A stretch of 64,000 bases of DNA from Collimonas arenae. GTDB lineage: Bacteria; Pseudomonadota; Gammaproteobacteria; Burkholderiales; Burkholderiaceae_D. Positions within the stretch are counted from its first letter, which is position 1, and each line of letters begins with the position of its first letter. Positions 46,281 through 55,355 of this stretch are shown piece by piece. The notes beneath the pieces are model-generated. The model was not told the origin of the DNA, ran no database searches, and was given only the letters and a program-made list of their open reading frames with translations. Location: contig NZ_CP009962.1 in the NCBI RefSeq assembly GCF_000786695.1, positions 1,240,001 to 1,304,000 of the forward strand, read 5' to 3'. The translations under genes were made by a program, and so were the position numbers.

Positions 46281-48026
46281 ATGCCCATCGCAATGCAAAG
46301 ATTTAGTTCTGTCTGGCGCCTTCTGCTAGCTGCTTCAAAAACGGAAAATATTTTCTGCGGAACGCGCTTTATGCGCCTGGTGTACGCGATCGTCCTGATC
46401 GCGATCCTGACCATCGGTTATGTCTGGCTGTATGCAGGTTATCAAATCGGCTCAGACTATGACCGCGACGTCAAAACCATCCAGTTCAGCCAGACCATCA
46501 TGGTGCGCGACTTCACCCAGCGGGTGGTGCGCGCCATCGATGAACGTGACCGTTTTCTCAAGCTGCTGCGCGACGACTACCAGAGCGCCGACGGCAAGAT
46601 TGACTTGCAGCGCTACAGTAAAATTTTCGGCAGTTTGTATACCCAGTTGAACGTGGTAGACCCGAGCGGCCGGCTGATTGCCTCTACTCGCCAGATCAAT
46701 GCCGTCAATCCGGACTGGAGCGCCAATGATTTGTATATCGCCCATCGCGATCACCTGGATGATTCGCTGCAGCTTTCCCGTCCGCGCAGATTACCTGGCA
46801 GCGATCAGTGGTTGCTGCACATGGCGCGCCGGATATTTTCAGCCAAGGGCGATTTCGCGGGCATGATAGAAATGGAATTTGCGGTGGATCGTTTGCCGGC
46901 CCTGTACGCGAATGTCGACAGCATGCGTGCCGACGAGCGGCTGACGGTCGATAGCAACGGTATCGCCACCGAGAGCCAGCCGCTGAGCGAGCGTATGATC
47001 CTGCGGAGGATAGATGAAAGCGTGATGGGGATGGATGATAGCGAACTGAACAGGAATCAATTGTTCGGCGCACAATCGCCCGGCGCACAGAAATTTTCCG
47101 ATGAACCGTATTCCTGGGTCTCGCGCAAACTGGAGCCTTATCCGCTGCTGCTGTCGGTCAAGCTGCCGGACCCGGACCCTCTGCCGGCCCAGGAAAGCCC
47201 GAAATTGATGGGCTACATAATGTACGCCAGCGTGCCGACGCTGTTGATCCTGCTGCTGATCAGCCTGGCGTACCGCATCATCAAGCGTCAGTATCAGGTA
47301 GTGCACAGGTACAACTCCTTGCGACGCCGCGCCACCGACGCCAACAAGCGCAAATCGCGTTTCCTGGCGACGGTAGTGCATGAGTTACGTACGCCTTTGA
47401 GCGGGGTGCATGGCTATTCCGAGCTGGTAAGGGACACCAGCAGCGATCCCCAGAGCCGCGAATTCGGCGACCTGATTCATCAAAGTGCGATTTATCTGCA
47501 TGGCCTGCTGAACACGCTGTTCGACCTGGCCCGTATCGAAGCGGGCCGGGTAGTGATCTTCCACGAGAATATCGATACGCTGGCCTATTTTGAATACGTC
47601 GGCTCCATGCATAAAATCAATGCCGACAAAAAGGGCCTGAGTTTCCAGATGCGGCTGGCGCCGGACTTGCCCGCCAATTTCCTGTGTGACCGGGTGCGGC
47701 TGTCGCAGATTCTGAACAATATGCTGGATAACGCCGTCAAATTCACCGTCACCGGCGGTGTAGCCATAGAGGTCACTACGGCCAAAGAGCAGCTCAAGAT
47801 CAGGGTGCTGGATAGCGGCCCGGGCATCTCCAAGAGCGAATTGAAACATTTGTTCGAATATTTCTATCAGTCCGAATCGGTACGCGCCGGACGTAGCCGC
47901 GGCCTGGGACTGGGTTTGTCACTGGCCAAGGAGTTTACCGATTTGATACGCGGCAGCATCCGCATCGATTCCGAGGTGGGCGTCGGCACTGTTGTCAATC
48001 TGAGCATCCCTCTGAATGTGCGCTAA
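46281..48026 (+). CDS. Membrane sensor histidine kinase
   Basis: 581 residues: TM1 about residues 31-52 (LVYAIVLIAILTIGYVWLYA), a periplasmic Cache-like sensor of some 260 residues, TM2 near 312-330 (YIMYASVPTLLILLLISLAY), HisKA with H367 in VVHELRTPLSG, and HATPase (NNMLDNAVKF, DSGPGIS, GLGLGLSLA). It ends cleanly after the ATPase domain with no receiver. The start could be internal (46293 or 46371). In BvgS/EvgS-type kinases a receiver and Hpt follow in the same chain; here they are a separate gene at 48513, with a repeat element between. Signal unknown. Confidence 0.93.
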   Translation: MPIAMQRFSSVWRLLLAASKTENIFCGTRFMRLVYAIVLIAILTIGYVWLYAGYQIGSDYDRDVKTIQFSQTIMVRDFTQRVVRAIDERDRFLKLLRDDYQSADGKIDLQRYSKIFGSLYTQLNVVDPSGRLIASTRQINAVNPDWSANDLYIAHRDHLDDSLQLSRPRRLPGSDQWLLHMARRIFSAKGDFAGMIEMEFAVDRLPALYANVDSMRADERLTVDSNGIATESQPLSERMILRRIDESVMGMDDSELNRNQLFGAQSPGAQKFSDEPYSWVSRKLEPYPLLLSVKLPDPDPLPAQESPKLMGYIMYASVPTLLILLLISLAYRIIKRQYQVVHRYNSLRRRATDANKRKSRFLATVVHELRTPLSGVHGYSELVRDTSSDPQSREFGDLIHQSAIYLHGLLNTLFDLARIEAGRVVIFHENIDTLAYFEYVGSMHKINADKKGLSFQMRLAPDLPANFLCDRVRLSQILNNMLDNAVKFTVTGGVAIEVTTAKEQLKIRVLDSGPGISKSELKHLFEYFYQSESVRAGRSRGLGLGLSLAKEFTDLIRGSIRIDSEVGVGTVVNLSIPLNVR

Positions 48027-48219
48027 TCGCGGTGTATCGATCCCTAGGCAGGTGTTTGCTACACTGAGCGCTGATGGTGCGATGACGGCGTCTGAGGCGC
48101 AGCTCCACCATGACAAACCGTGAGCGCTACCCTTGTCGACGTACTTTCTCTATGGTTTTTCTGCGCGGGCCGGCACCTTTGGCTTGCGCTAATGTCACAG
48201 CGGGATATTTTCTCTTGGC

Positions 48220-48503
48220 CTAGGGCCTGTTGGTATATGATTTTGGAGTGCGAACGCGCGGCAGGCGTTGCGGACCTAGGCATAGCGACGCGACGTAGCG
48301 GGGCTAGGGCAAGGAGCGGATGGCCGCCCCGTTGTAACAACGGCATGCGACGCCTGCAGCCGTTCCCGGAGGGTTCAAGTCAAACCGTGCGCTGGCGGCG
48401 TTGCATGGCTTGCCGGGGCTTCAGCCCCAGCTACGCCAAGCGCCTTGCCAGCACACGGTTTGACTTGAACGCATCTCCCAAATCATATGCCAACAGGCCC
48501 TAG
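48220..48503. repeat. MITE-like structured repeat element, copy 2 (284 bp)
   Basis: Same family as 10877-11241. Begins CTAGGGCCTGTTGGTATATG and ends with its near-complement. Nested stems GCAGGCGT/ACGCCTGC, CCGTTG-TAA-CAACGG (identical to copy 1) and a TTCAAGTCAAACCG arm with its complement near 48455. These arms differ from copy 1 but remain self-complementary. Its right end abuts AGGGAG, the ribosome binding site of the downstream gene. The 193 bp between the kinase stop and the element show no gene. Confidence 0.85.
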
Positions 48504-48512
48504 GGAGTGGCG

Positions 48513-49250
48513 ATGCGTTCCGCACTAATCCTCGTTGTCGAAGACCATCCGATCAATCGCCGCATGCTGCAGGCGCAGCTGGCGGCGGAATGCTGGCAAA
48601 GCGAACTGGTTGCTACTGGCGCCGAGGCCCTGCTGTGGCTGACGCATACCCGGCCGGTTGCTGTGATCACCGACTATGTGCTGGAAGACATGACGGGCGT
48701 CGAACTGTTGCATCGGGTGCGACGCTGGGAAGCCGATGCGCCTGGCTTTCCGCCTATTCCGATGATTTTATATAGCGGCATGTCGCTCGAGTATTTGCAG
48801 AACGAGTCACGCGGACTGGACTGCACGGCGGTCTTGACCAAGCCCATCAGCCGTTTGCAGTTGCGGCAAACACTGGCCCCTTTTCTGACGCAGGCGGCCA
48901 CTTCCGAGTCTTCCGCATCGGCCTTATCCGACTCAGGCGACTCAGCCGACGACTTGCTGGCAGAGTTGCTGCAATTCGGTTACCAGCAGCTGATCTGCCT
49001 CAAGCTCAGTATAAAAAATCAGCAAATGAGCGAGACCGCCAGTATCGCGCATGGCTTGCGCGGCGCTGCCGCGGTATTGCGGCAAACAGAAATTTCGCAA
49101 TCTGCTGCAGAAATAGAGAACCAATCCCGAAATAACGCCTCAGAGACGTTGGACGAAGCATGTACGCGTCTGCAGCATGCGCTGGAACGGCTTGCACTGC
49201 AGATCAAGACGCCGCGCTCCGTAATGGCGACGTCTACGACCTCGAGGTAA
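48513..49250 (+). CDS. Receiver-Hpt phosphorelay protein
   Basis: 245 residues. Receiver domain with D11, phospho-acceptor D54 and the TKPIS lysine, then an Hpt domain with H180 in AHGLRGAAAVL. This is the second half of a BvgS/EvgS-like hybrid kinase made as an individual protein. Start: ATG at 48513 has AGGGAG at a good distance; a GTG at 48507 is also in frame but lacks a ribosome binding site. It probably takes phosphate from the kinase at 46281 and passes it to a regulator such as the one at 43087; this is inferred from domains and proximity. Confidence 0.85.
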   Translation: MRSALILVVEDHPINRRMLQAQLAAECWQSELVATGAEALLWLTHTRPVAVITDYVLEDMTGVELLHRVRRWEADAPGFPPIPMILYSGMSLEYLQNESRGLDCTAVLTKPISRLQLRQTLAPFLTQAATSESSASALSDSGDSADDLLAELLQFGYQQLICLKLSIKNQQMSETASIAHGLRGAAAVLRQTEISQSAAEIENQSRNNASETLDEACTRLQHALERLALQIKTPRSVMATSTTSR

Positions 49251-49260
49251 ACCTCTTTTA
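49244..49260 (+). terminator. Short hairpin at the end of the receiver-Hpt gene
   Basis: GAGGT-AA-ACCTC followed by TTTTA; the stop codon lies partly in the 2-nt loop. The loop is too tight for a strong terminator, so evidence is limited. Confidence 0.3.
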
Positions 49261-49320
49261 CCGTTCCGTCGTTTCGACATTCCTTTTCTCTGGCGCTGCT
49301 TATAAGTCCAACGCGCCCAA

Positions 49321-49341
49321 ATGTAGGAATCATTCCTACAT
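49321..49341. promoter_or_regulatory. Perfect 21-bp palindrome upstream of flhDC
   Basis: ATGTAGGAAT, a central C and ATTCCTACAT, with no mismatch. It is about 160 bp upstream of the flhD start. The half-site TAGGAAT and the inverted layout are like those of RcsB-type and other NarL-family regulators, some of which control flhDC in other bacteria. A likely operator. Confidence 0.7.
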
Positions 49342-49387
49342 CTCTCCAGCCAAATATTTCACTGATATCGAGAACCTTACCGACTTT

Positions 49388-49401
49388 TTTCCTAAAGGAA
49401 A
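49388..49401. promoter_or_regulatory. Second palindrome upstream of flhDC
   Basis: TTTCCT-AA-AGGAAA, perfect, about 100 bp before flhD. It resembles the inverted TTTCCTA heptads described for BvgA. The sequence AAATATTTCA occurs twice around it (49352-49361 and 49399-49408). Confidence 0.5.
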
Positions 49402-49444
49402 TATTTCATAATGGCATTCGAAGCAGCGAGATTAGAGAAAAACT

Positions 49445-49471
49445 AAAAGATTGCTCACAACTTGCCGTAAA
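49445..49471 (+). promoter_or_regulatory. Sigma28-like box upstream of flhD
   Basis: AAAAGATT (49445-49452), an 11-bp spacer and GCCGTAAA (49464-49471), 32 bp before the flhD start. Each half has about two mismatches to the boxes at flgM and cheY. If active, it would let FliA feed back on the master operon. Confidence 0.4.
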
Positions 49472-49503
49472 CATTCATAAGCAGCTTTAGTCTGGGGGAA
49501 AGC

Positions 49504-49821
49504 ATGGACAGTAATGGATTTGTAAATGAAATCAGCGAAGTGAATCTTTCTTATTTGCTGTTGGCGCAGCGCCTGCTGCGCGAGGACAAAGCTACCGCCA
49601 TGTTTCGCATGGGATTGAGCCGTGAATTAGCTGAATTGCTCGGCAATCTCTCTTTGTCGCAAGTAGTCAAGCTAGCTGCATCCAGTCTGCTTTTGTGTCG
49701 CTTCAGGTTCGACGACCACGCGATTCTGTCCTCATTGACGCACACCGAAAAAGACCATGCATTGCAACAGGCGCATGCCTCTATCCTGCTGGCGGGACAA
49801 CCGCTGGAAGGAATCCGGTAA
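49504..49821 (+). CDS. flhD: Flagellar master regulator subunit FlhD
   Basis: 105 residues. The segments [46 protein letters not shown] and LLCRFRFDD match FlhD closely, including the cysteine that forms the inter-subunit disulfide. With FlhC it makes the hexameric activator of class II promoters. Its promoter region (49251-49503) contains two palindromes and a sigma28-like box. GGGGGAA lies just upstream of the ATG. Confidence 0.96.
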   Translation: MDSNGFVNEISEVNLSYLLLAQRLLREDKATAMFRMGLSRELAELLGNLSLSQVVKLAASSLLLCRFRFDDHAILSSLTHTEKDHALQQAHASILLAGQPLEGIR

Positions 49822-49823
49822 TC

Positions 49824-50450
49824 ATGGCCACCAACAAAAGCGTGATTCAGGAAGCGCAGGAAATCCAGCTGGCGATCGACCTTATCAAACTCGGCGCGCG
49901 TCTGCAATTCCTGGAGGCGGAAACCTCTCTCAGCCGCGACCGCCTGATCAAGCTGTACAAGGAAATCAAAGGAATTTCTCCTCCCAAGGGTTTGCTGCCA
50001 TTTTCTACCGATTGGTTCATGACCTGGCTGTCGAATATCCATTCATCGATGTTCTACAACATTTACCGTTTCATGCTGACCCATGGCGACGGCAAGCAGA
50101 TCGTCGCCGTGGTGAAGAGCTACCGGCTCTATCTGGAACAGGTCGAACGCCAGGGAGGCCAGCCGGTGCTGGATTTCACACGGGCCTGGACACTGACCCG
50201 TTTCTTCGACAGCGGCATGCTGCAGTTGAGTACATGCAGCCGTTGCAGCGGGCAGTTCGTGGCGCACGCACACGACTTGCAGAATGGCTTTGTCTGCGTC
50301 TTGTGCCGGCCGCCGTCGCGCGCCGGCAAGACGCGCAAACTGGTTTCCCCGCTTGCCGCGAGAGATTTGAAGTCCACCAGCGATCTGCCGCACAGCTATA
50401 CACCGCTGCCATCGCGGATCGCCACCGCGGCGAAAGGGCATGTCGCCTGA
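49824..50450 (+). CDS. flhC: Flagellar master regulator subunit FlhC
   Basis: 208 residues from the ATG three bases after the flhD stop. The zinc site is visible as CSRC and CVLC pairs with HAHDLQNGF between. The N-terminal helical part ([20 protein letters not shown]) and [20 protein letters not shown] are typical. DNA-binding partner of FlhD. Confidence 0.97.
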   Translation: MATNKSVIQEAQEIQLAIDLIKLGARLQFLEAETSLSRDRLIKLYKEIKGISPPKGLLPFSTDWFMTWLSNIHSSMFYNIYRFMLTHGDGKQIVAVVKSYRLYLEQVERQGGQPVLDFTRAWTLTRFFDSGMLQLSTCSRCSGQFVAHAHDLQNGFVCVLCRPPSRAGKTRKLVSPLAARDLKSTSDLPHSYTPLPSRIATAAKGHVA

Positions 50451-50510
50451 ATCAGGTGAGCAGTTCCGGTTAGCGCTGCCGTTCAAGGTTTATTTCAAGG
50501 GGAATCAATA

Positions 50511-51371
50511 GTGTTAGTTTTTGTTGGCTATATCGTCGTTATAGCTTCTGTGTTTGGCGGCTATGCCATGCTGGGCGGCCATCTTGGCGTGCTGTTCCAG
50601 CCGGTGGAACTGCTGATGATCGGCGGCGCCGGGATTGGCGCTTTCGTCGTCGGCAACGATGGCAAGGCCATCATGGCAACCGTCAGGGAGTTGCCGAAAC
50701 TGCTGCGCAGTTCCAAGCACAACAAGGCCTTGTACATGGAACTGATGGCCTTGCTCTATGTGCTCTTGGCGAAAGCGCGCAAGGACGGCATGCTGGCGCT
50801 GGAAGCCGATATCGACGATCCGTTGAACAGTCCTATATTTGTGCAGTATCCGCTGGTGCAGCATGATCCGCGGGTGATCGAATTCCTTACTGACTATTTG
50901 CGCCTGATCGTCAGCGGCAATATGGACGCCTTCGAAATCGAATCACTGATGGATCATGAAATCGATACCTACAAGCACGAGGCTGAAGTGCCGGCGCATA
51001 GCCTGGCGAAGGTAGGCGACGCGCTGCCGGCGTTCGGCATTGTGGCGGCGGTAATGGGAGTGGTGCACGCGCTCGCTTCAGCCAATCTGCCGCCGTCGGA
51101 AATGGGTGAGCTGATCGCCCATGCGATGGTCGGTACTTTCCTCGGTATTTTGCTGGCATACGGCTTCGTCTCCCCTCTGGCGACCTTGATCGAGCACCAG
51201 GTGGCGGAGTCGCTCAAAGTGTATCAATGCATGAAGGTGACCTTGCTTGCCAACCTGAACGGTTATGCGCCACAACTGGCGGTGGAGTTCGGCCGCAAGG
51301 TACTGTATTCCACAGAAAGACCGTCGTTTACGGAACTGGATGACCATGTGCGCCAAGTCAAGAGTCGCTAG
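50511..51371 (+). CDS. motA: Flagellar stator protein MotA
   Basis: 286 residues starting at a GTG, with AAGGGGAA upstream. Four transmembrane segments, the cytoplasmic loop between TM2 and TM3 with FVQYPLVQHDPRVIEFL, and the TM3-TM4 signature (LPAFGIVAAVMGVVHAL, GTFLGILLAYGFVSPLA). Proton channel of the motor. Follows flhC by 60 bp; no clear separate promoter, so flhDC-motAB-cheAW may be one operon. Confidence 0.97.
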   Translation: MLVFVGYIVVIASVFGGYAMLGGHLGVLFQPVELLMIGGAGIGAFVVGNDGKAIMATVRELPKLLRSSKHNKALYMELMALLYVLLAKARKDGMLALEADIDDPLNSPIFVQYPLVQHDPRVIEFLTDYLRLIVSGNMDAFEIESLMDHEIDTYKHEAEVPAHSLAKVGDALPAFGIVAAVMGVVHALASANLPPSEMGELIAHAMVGTFLGILLAYGFVSPLATLIEHQVAESLKVYQCMKVTLLANLNGYAPQLAVEFGRKVLYSTERPSFTELDDHVRQVKSR

Positions 51372-51398
51372 TGTGCACCGGCTTAAGACGGAAGACCT

Positions 51399-52328
51399 AT
51401 GAACAAGCTTAAACAGCGCATCGTCGTCAAGCGAGTCACGGCTGGCAAGCACCAGGCCCATGGCGGCAGCTGGAAGATCGCCTACGCCGATTTCATGACG
51501 GCGATGATGGCGTTCTTCCTGGTGATGTGGCTACTCTCGATCTCCTCGCCGAAGCAACGCGAAGGCATCGCAGAGTATTTCAAGATGCCGCTCAGGGTCG
51601 CCATCAGTGGCGGCGAGAAAAGCAGCTCCAGCAGTAGTGTGATTCCCGGTGGCGGCACCGATTTCACGCAGGTCGACGGCGACGACAAACGCACCAACAC
51701 CGACGCTGCCGATACGGAAAAACTGCGCGTACTGAAGCGCCGCCTGGAACGGCTGATTGATAGCAATCCGGTGCTCAAGCAGTTCCGGCCGCAATTGCTG
51801 ATCGATATCACTAGCGAAGGCTTGCGGATCCAGATCGTCGATAGCCGCAACCGACCGATGTTCGACCTGTCGAGCGCCAAGGTGCAGCCATACATGAGTG
51901 TGATCCTGCATGAGATCGGGCCGGTGCTGAATGAATTGCCGAACAAGATCACGCTGGCAGGTCACACCGACGCCACGCCCTATGTGCAGGCTTCGAAGTA
52001 CTACAGCAACTGGGAATTGTCGGCCGACCGCGCCAATGCTTCGCGCCGCGAACTGATCGCAGGCGGTATGGAGGACCCAAAGGTGTTGCGCGTGATGGGT
52101 GTGGCATCGACCATGGATTTGAACAAGGCTGATCCACTGGATCCGATCAATCGGCGCATCAGCATTGTTGTCTTGAATCGCCGGGCGCAAGCGCGTATCG
52201 AGCAAGAGAATGCGAGCGGCAGTAGCGCCGGCGTCAAGATTGATTTGGGGAAGGACGGCGCTGGGCAGTTGCGCGAAGGCGTGCCGAAACCACCAGATAG
52301 CAGCGCGGCGCATTCTGAAAAACCGTAA
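51399..52328 (+). CDS. motB: Flagellar stator protein MotB
   Basis: 309 residues. One transmembrane helix (YADFMTAMMAFFLVMWLLSI) whose aspartate in YADFMT is the proton-binding residue, a plug/linker segment and a C-terminal OmpA-like peptidoglycan-binding domain (ITLAGHTDATPYVQASKYYS, NWELSADRANASRRELIAGG). Follows motA by 27 bp. Confidence 0.97.
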   Translation: MNKLKQRIVVKRVTAGKHQAHGGSWKIAYADFMTAMMAFFLVMWLLSISSPKQREGIAEYFKMPLRVAISGGEKSSSSSSVIPGGGTDFTQVDGDDKRTNTDAADTEKLRVLKRRLERLIDSNPVLKQFRPQLLIDITSEGLRIQIVDSRNRPMFDLSSAKVQPYMSVILHEIGPVLNELPNKITLAGHTDATPYVQASKYYSNWELSADRANASRRELIAGGMEDPKVLRVMGVASTMDLNKADPLDPINRRISIVVLNRRAQARIEQENASGSSAGVKIDLGKDGAGQLREGVPKPPDSSAAHSEKP

Positions 52329-52341
52329 ACGGCGATTCGAC

Positions 52342-52710
52342 ATGACAACGAAAACAATATTGGTAGTAGACGATTCCGCAGTGATGCGCAAATTGATTTC
52401 ATCCATTCTGGCTGAGCGCGCCTATCAGGTGCTGCTCACGGAAGATGGCGAGGCAGCGTTACAGCAGGCGCGTTCGGCCGCCATCGACCTGGTGCTGACC
52501 GATTGGAATATGCCAGCCATGGGAGGCGGGAAGTTGATTCGTGCATTGCGGGAAATGAGCCGCTATGCGGAGACGCCGGTGCTGGTGCTTACCACCGAAG
52601 CACGCGAATCCGAAAAAAACGAAGCACGCGAGGCGGGCGCCAATGGCTGGCTGAGAAAGCCGGTGGAGCCTGCTACTTTGCTGGAAGTTGTCGCCAGCCT
52701 GCTGGAATAA
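52342..52710 (+). CDS. cheY: CheY-like response regulator (second copy)
   Basis: 122 residues from the ATG at 52342, 13 bp after motB. Receiver only: D10/D11, phospho-acceptor D54 in LTDWNMP, LTTEA and RKPVEP lysine. It resembles the CheY next to cheA in other beta-proteobacteria and likely accepts phosphate from CheA. It differs clearly from CheY at 802, so the two may serve as effector and sink; this is conjecture. Confidence 0.9.
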   Translation: MTTKTILVVDDSAVMRKLISSILAERAYQVLLTEDGEAALQQARSAAIDLVLTDWNMPAMGGGKLIRALREMSRYAETPVLVLTTEARESEKNEAREAGANGWLRKPVEPATLLEVVASLLE

Positions 52711-52746
52711 GCAATCGTTCAAGGCAGTAAGGAGATAAGAAAGAAT

Positions 52747-54777
52747 ATGGACATTACCGAGTTTTATCAGACCTTCTTTGAAGAGGCGGACGAATTGCTG
52801 GCCGAGATGGAGCAATTGCTGCTGGGACTGGATATTGATGCACCCGACAACGAGCATCTGAATGCGATATTCCGCGCCGCGCATTCCATCAAAGGCGGCG
52901 CCGCGACGTTCGGCTTTGTCGCCCTGACCGACACCACCCATCTTCTTGAAAATTTACTGGACCGTGCACGGCATCGAGAAATTCGGCTGCGCAAGGAAAT
53001 GATCGACGCTTTTTTGGAAACCAAAGACGTGCTACAAGAACAGCTAAGCGCTTATCGGGCGGGTGGTGAGCCGGAACCCGAGATGGTCGCGCGCATTTGC
53101 GCGGTGTTGCAACAATTGGCGCTGGAAGAAAATGCCGGACAGTCGGGTGTTGACAAGGCGACGCCGGTTTCTGTTGCCAGTGCTGCTCCGGTAGCGGCGC
53201 CTGCGCCTGCCGCGGCGATCGAAACGCCGCAATTGCGTGTGCGTTTCACCAATGTGTCGGAAAGTGACTGCAAGCTGCTTAGTTCGGAACTGGAAAATCT
53301 GGGAGAGGTGGTGGCCCAGACGCACACTAGCGACAGTTTGACGCTGTGGCTGGAAACCAGCTGCCAGGCCGACGACATTATCGCCGTGTGCTGTTTCATT
53401 ATCGATGTCGAGCAGATCGATATCGTCCAGGAGGCCGCTGTTTCGGCGCAACCGGTTGCCGTGCAGATTTCGGAGGTATCGCCATCGCCGCTGTCATCAC
53501 CTGCGGCGGCGAAAGTCACGCCGATTTCAGCGCCCCCCGCGAAAGCCAACCCTGCTGCAACTAGCCAGGTCGCACCGGCAAGCGCGAAAGAGTCCAGCTC
53601 CATCCGCGTCGACGTCGAAAAGGTCGACCAGATCATCAACCTCGTGGGGGAACTGGTCATCACCCAGTCGATGCTGGCGCAAACCGCGGCGACGCTGGAT
53701 CCGGTACTGCATGAACGCTTGCTGAACGGCATGGGGCAACTGGAGCGCAATGCCCGCGATCTGCAGGAATCGGTGATGTCGATCCGCATGATGCAGATGG
53801 ATTATGTCTTCAGCCGCTTTCCACGCCTGGTGCGCGATCTGACTGACAAGCTCGGCAAGCAGGTGCAACTGGTGACCTTCGGTAAAGCGACTGAGCTGGA
53901 CAAGAGTCTGATTGAGCGCATCATCGATCCTCTGACGCACTTGGTGCGCAACAGCCTGGACCATGGCATCGAGAAGCCGGAGCTGCGCATCGCCGCGGGT
54001 AAGGATCCTGTTGGTCAGCTGCTGTTGTCGGCCCAGCATCAGGGCGGCAATATCGTGATTGAGGTGAGCGACGACGGCGCTGGCCTGAATCGTGAAAAGA
54101 TCCTGGCCAAGGCGATCCAGCAGGGTATGCCTGTCACCGATGCGATCAGCGATGACGAAGTCTGGCAGTTGATTTTTGCTCCGGGTTTTTCCACTGCAGA
54201 GAAAATTACCGACGTCTCAGGTCGTGGCGTCGGCATGGATGTGGTCAAGCGCAACATCCAGGAAATGGGCGGCCATGTCGAGATTGCTTCACGTCAAGGC
54301 AATGGCACCACCACCAAGATTGTGTTGCCGCTGACGCTGGCGATCCTGGACGGCATGTCGGTCAAGGTCGGTAATGAGGTGTATATCCTGCCGCTGAACT
54401 ATGTGATCGAATCCTTGCAGCCGCGAGCGGAAGACATTCACTCGGTCAGCATTGCAGAACAGGTCTTGCATGTACGCGGCGAGTATTTGCCGTTGACCGA
54501 ATTGCATCGCGTATTCGATGTGGCCGATGCCCGTACCGATCCTACCCAAGGCATTGTGGTGATACTGCACGGCGAGGGTAAGCGCTTCGCCCTGCTGGTA
54601 GATCAGCTAGTCGGCCAGCATCAAGTGGTGGTGAAAAACCTCGAAACCAACTACCGCAAAGTCCCTGGCATCTCGGCTGCCACCATTCTTGGCGACGGCA
54701 GCGTGGCCTTGATTGTGGATGTCGCGGCGCTGCAGCGCGCCAACCTGGAAAAGGCACCGTTGTTGGCGGCAGCATGA
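52747..54777 (+). CDS. cheA: Chemotaxis histidine kinase CheA
   Basis: 676 residues. P1 domain with phospho-histidine H46 in [11 protein letters not shown]; a P2-like domain ([20 protein letters not shown]) flanked by Ala/Pro linkers; P3 dimerisation ([20 protein letters not shown]); P4 kinase ([30 protein letters not shown]); and P5 CheW-like regulatory domain at the end. All catalytic motifs are intact. Upstream of cheW. Confidence 0.98.
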   Translation: MDITEFYQTFFEEADELLAEMEQLLLGLDIDAPDNEHLNAIFRAAHSIKGGAATFGFVALTDTTHLLENLLDRARHREIRLRKEMIDAFLETKDVLQEQLSAYRAGGEPEPEMVARICAVLQQLALEENAGQSGVDKATPVSVASAAPVAAPAPAAAIETPQLRVRFTNVSESDCKLLSSELENLGEVVAQTHTSDSLTLWLETSCQADDIIAVCCFIIDVEQIDIVQEAAVSAQPVAVQISEVSPSPLSSPAAAKVTPISAPPAKANPAATSQVAPASAKESSSIRVDVEKVDQIINLVGELVITQSMLAQTAATLDPVLHERLLNGMGQLERNARDLQESVMSIRMMQMDYVFSRFPRLVRDLTDKLGKQVQLVTFGKATELDKSLIERIIDPLTHLVRNSLDHGIEKPELRIAAGKDPVGQLLLSAQHQGGNIVIEVSDDGAGLNREKILAKAIQQGMPVTDAISDDEVWQLIFAPGFSTAEKITDVSGRGVGMDVVKRNIQEMGGHVEIASRQGNGTTTKIVLPLTLAILDGMSVKVGNEVYILPLNYVIESLQPRAEDIHSVSIAEQVLHVRGEYLPLTELHRVFDVADARTDPTQGIVVILHGEGKRFALLVDQLVGQHQVVVKNLETNYRKVPGISAATILGDGSVALIVDVAALQRANLEKAPLLAAA

Positions 54778-54814
54778 CAAATCAACAGGATGTTATGAAG
54801 GAAAGGAGAGTGGC

Positions 54815-55315
54815 ATGGTGAACGATCACAACAGGGTTCTGGCAGTGCAGGATGATTCGGAAGGACACAAATTTCTCGTCTTCACGCTGGGCAGTGAAGA
54901 GTACGGCATTGATATTCTGAAGGTGCAAGAGATTCGCGATTATGAAGCAGTGACCCGGATTGCCCACGCCCCTGAATTCATCAAGGGTGTGACCAATTTG
55001 CGCGGCATCATTGTGCCGATTGTCGATCTTCGCATCAAATTCGGCCTGGAGAATATCCAGTACAACCAGCAGACCGTCGTAATCATCCTGAACATTGCGC
55101 AGCGCGTGGTAGGGATCCTGGTCGATGGTGTATCCGATGTGTTGACCTTGAGTCGCGACGAAATCAAGCCGGCCCCTGAATTCGGCGCCAACTTGTCTGC
55201 GGAATACCTGAGCGGTCTCGGCACGGTGGAGCAACGCATGCTGATTCTGATCGACATTGAAAAACTCATGTGCAGCGAAGACATGGCTTTGTTTGAGACG
55301 GCTGAAGCGGCCTGA
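54815..55315 (+). CDS. cheW: Chemotaxis coupling protein CheW (copy 2)
   Basis: 166 residues from the ATG at 54815; AGGAGAG precedes it. CheW domain: [60 protein letters not shown]. Nearly superimposable on the CheW at 43945. As partner of the adjacent cheA it is the probable main coupling protein. In related bacteria a receptor gene and cheR-cheD-cheB would follow; here the next gene is an IS5-derived ORF. Confidence 0.96.
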   Translation: MVNDHNRVLAVQDDSEGHKFLVFTLGSEEYGIDILKVQEIRDYEAVTRIAHAPEFIKGVTNLRGIIVPIVDLRIKFGLENIQYNQQTVVIILNIAQRVVGILVDGVSDVLTLSRDEIKPAPEFGANLSAEYLSGLGTVEQRMLILIDIEKLMCSEDMALFETAEAA

Positions 55316-55355
55316 CGCTGCGGTTGCAAAGAAATACAACTACAGGAATTCAACG

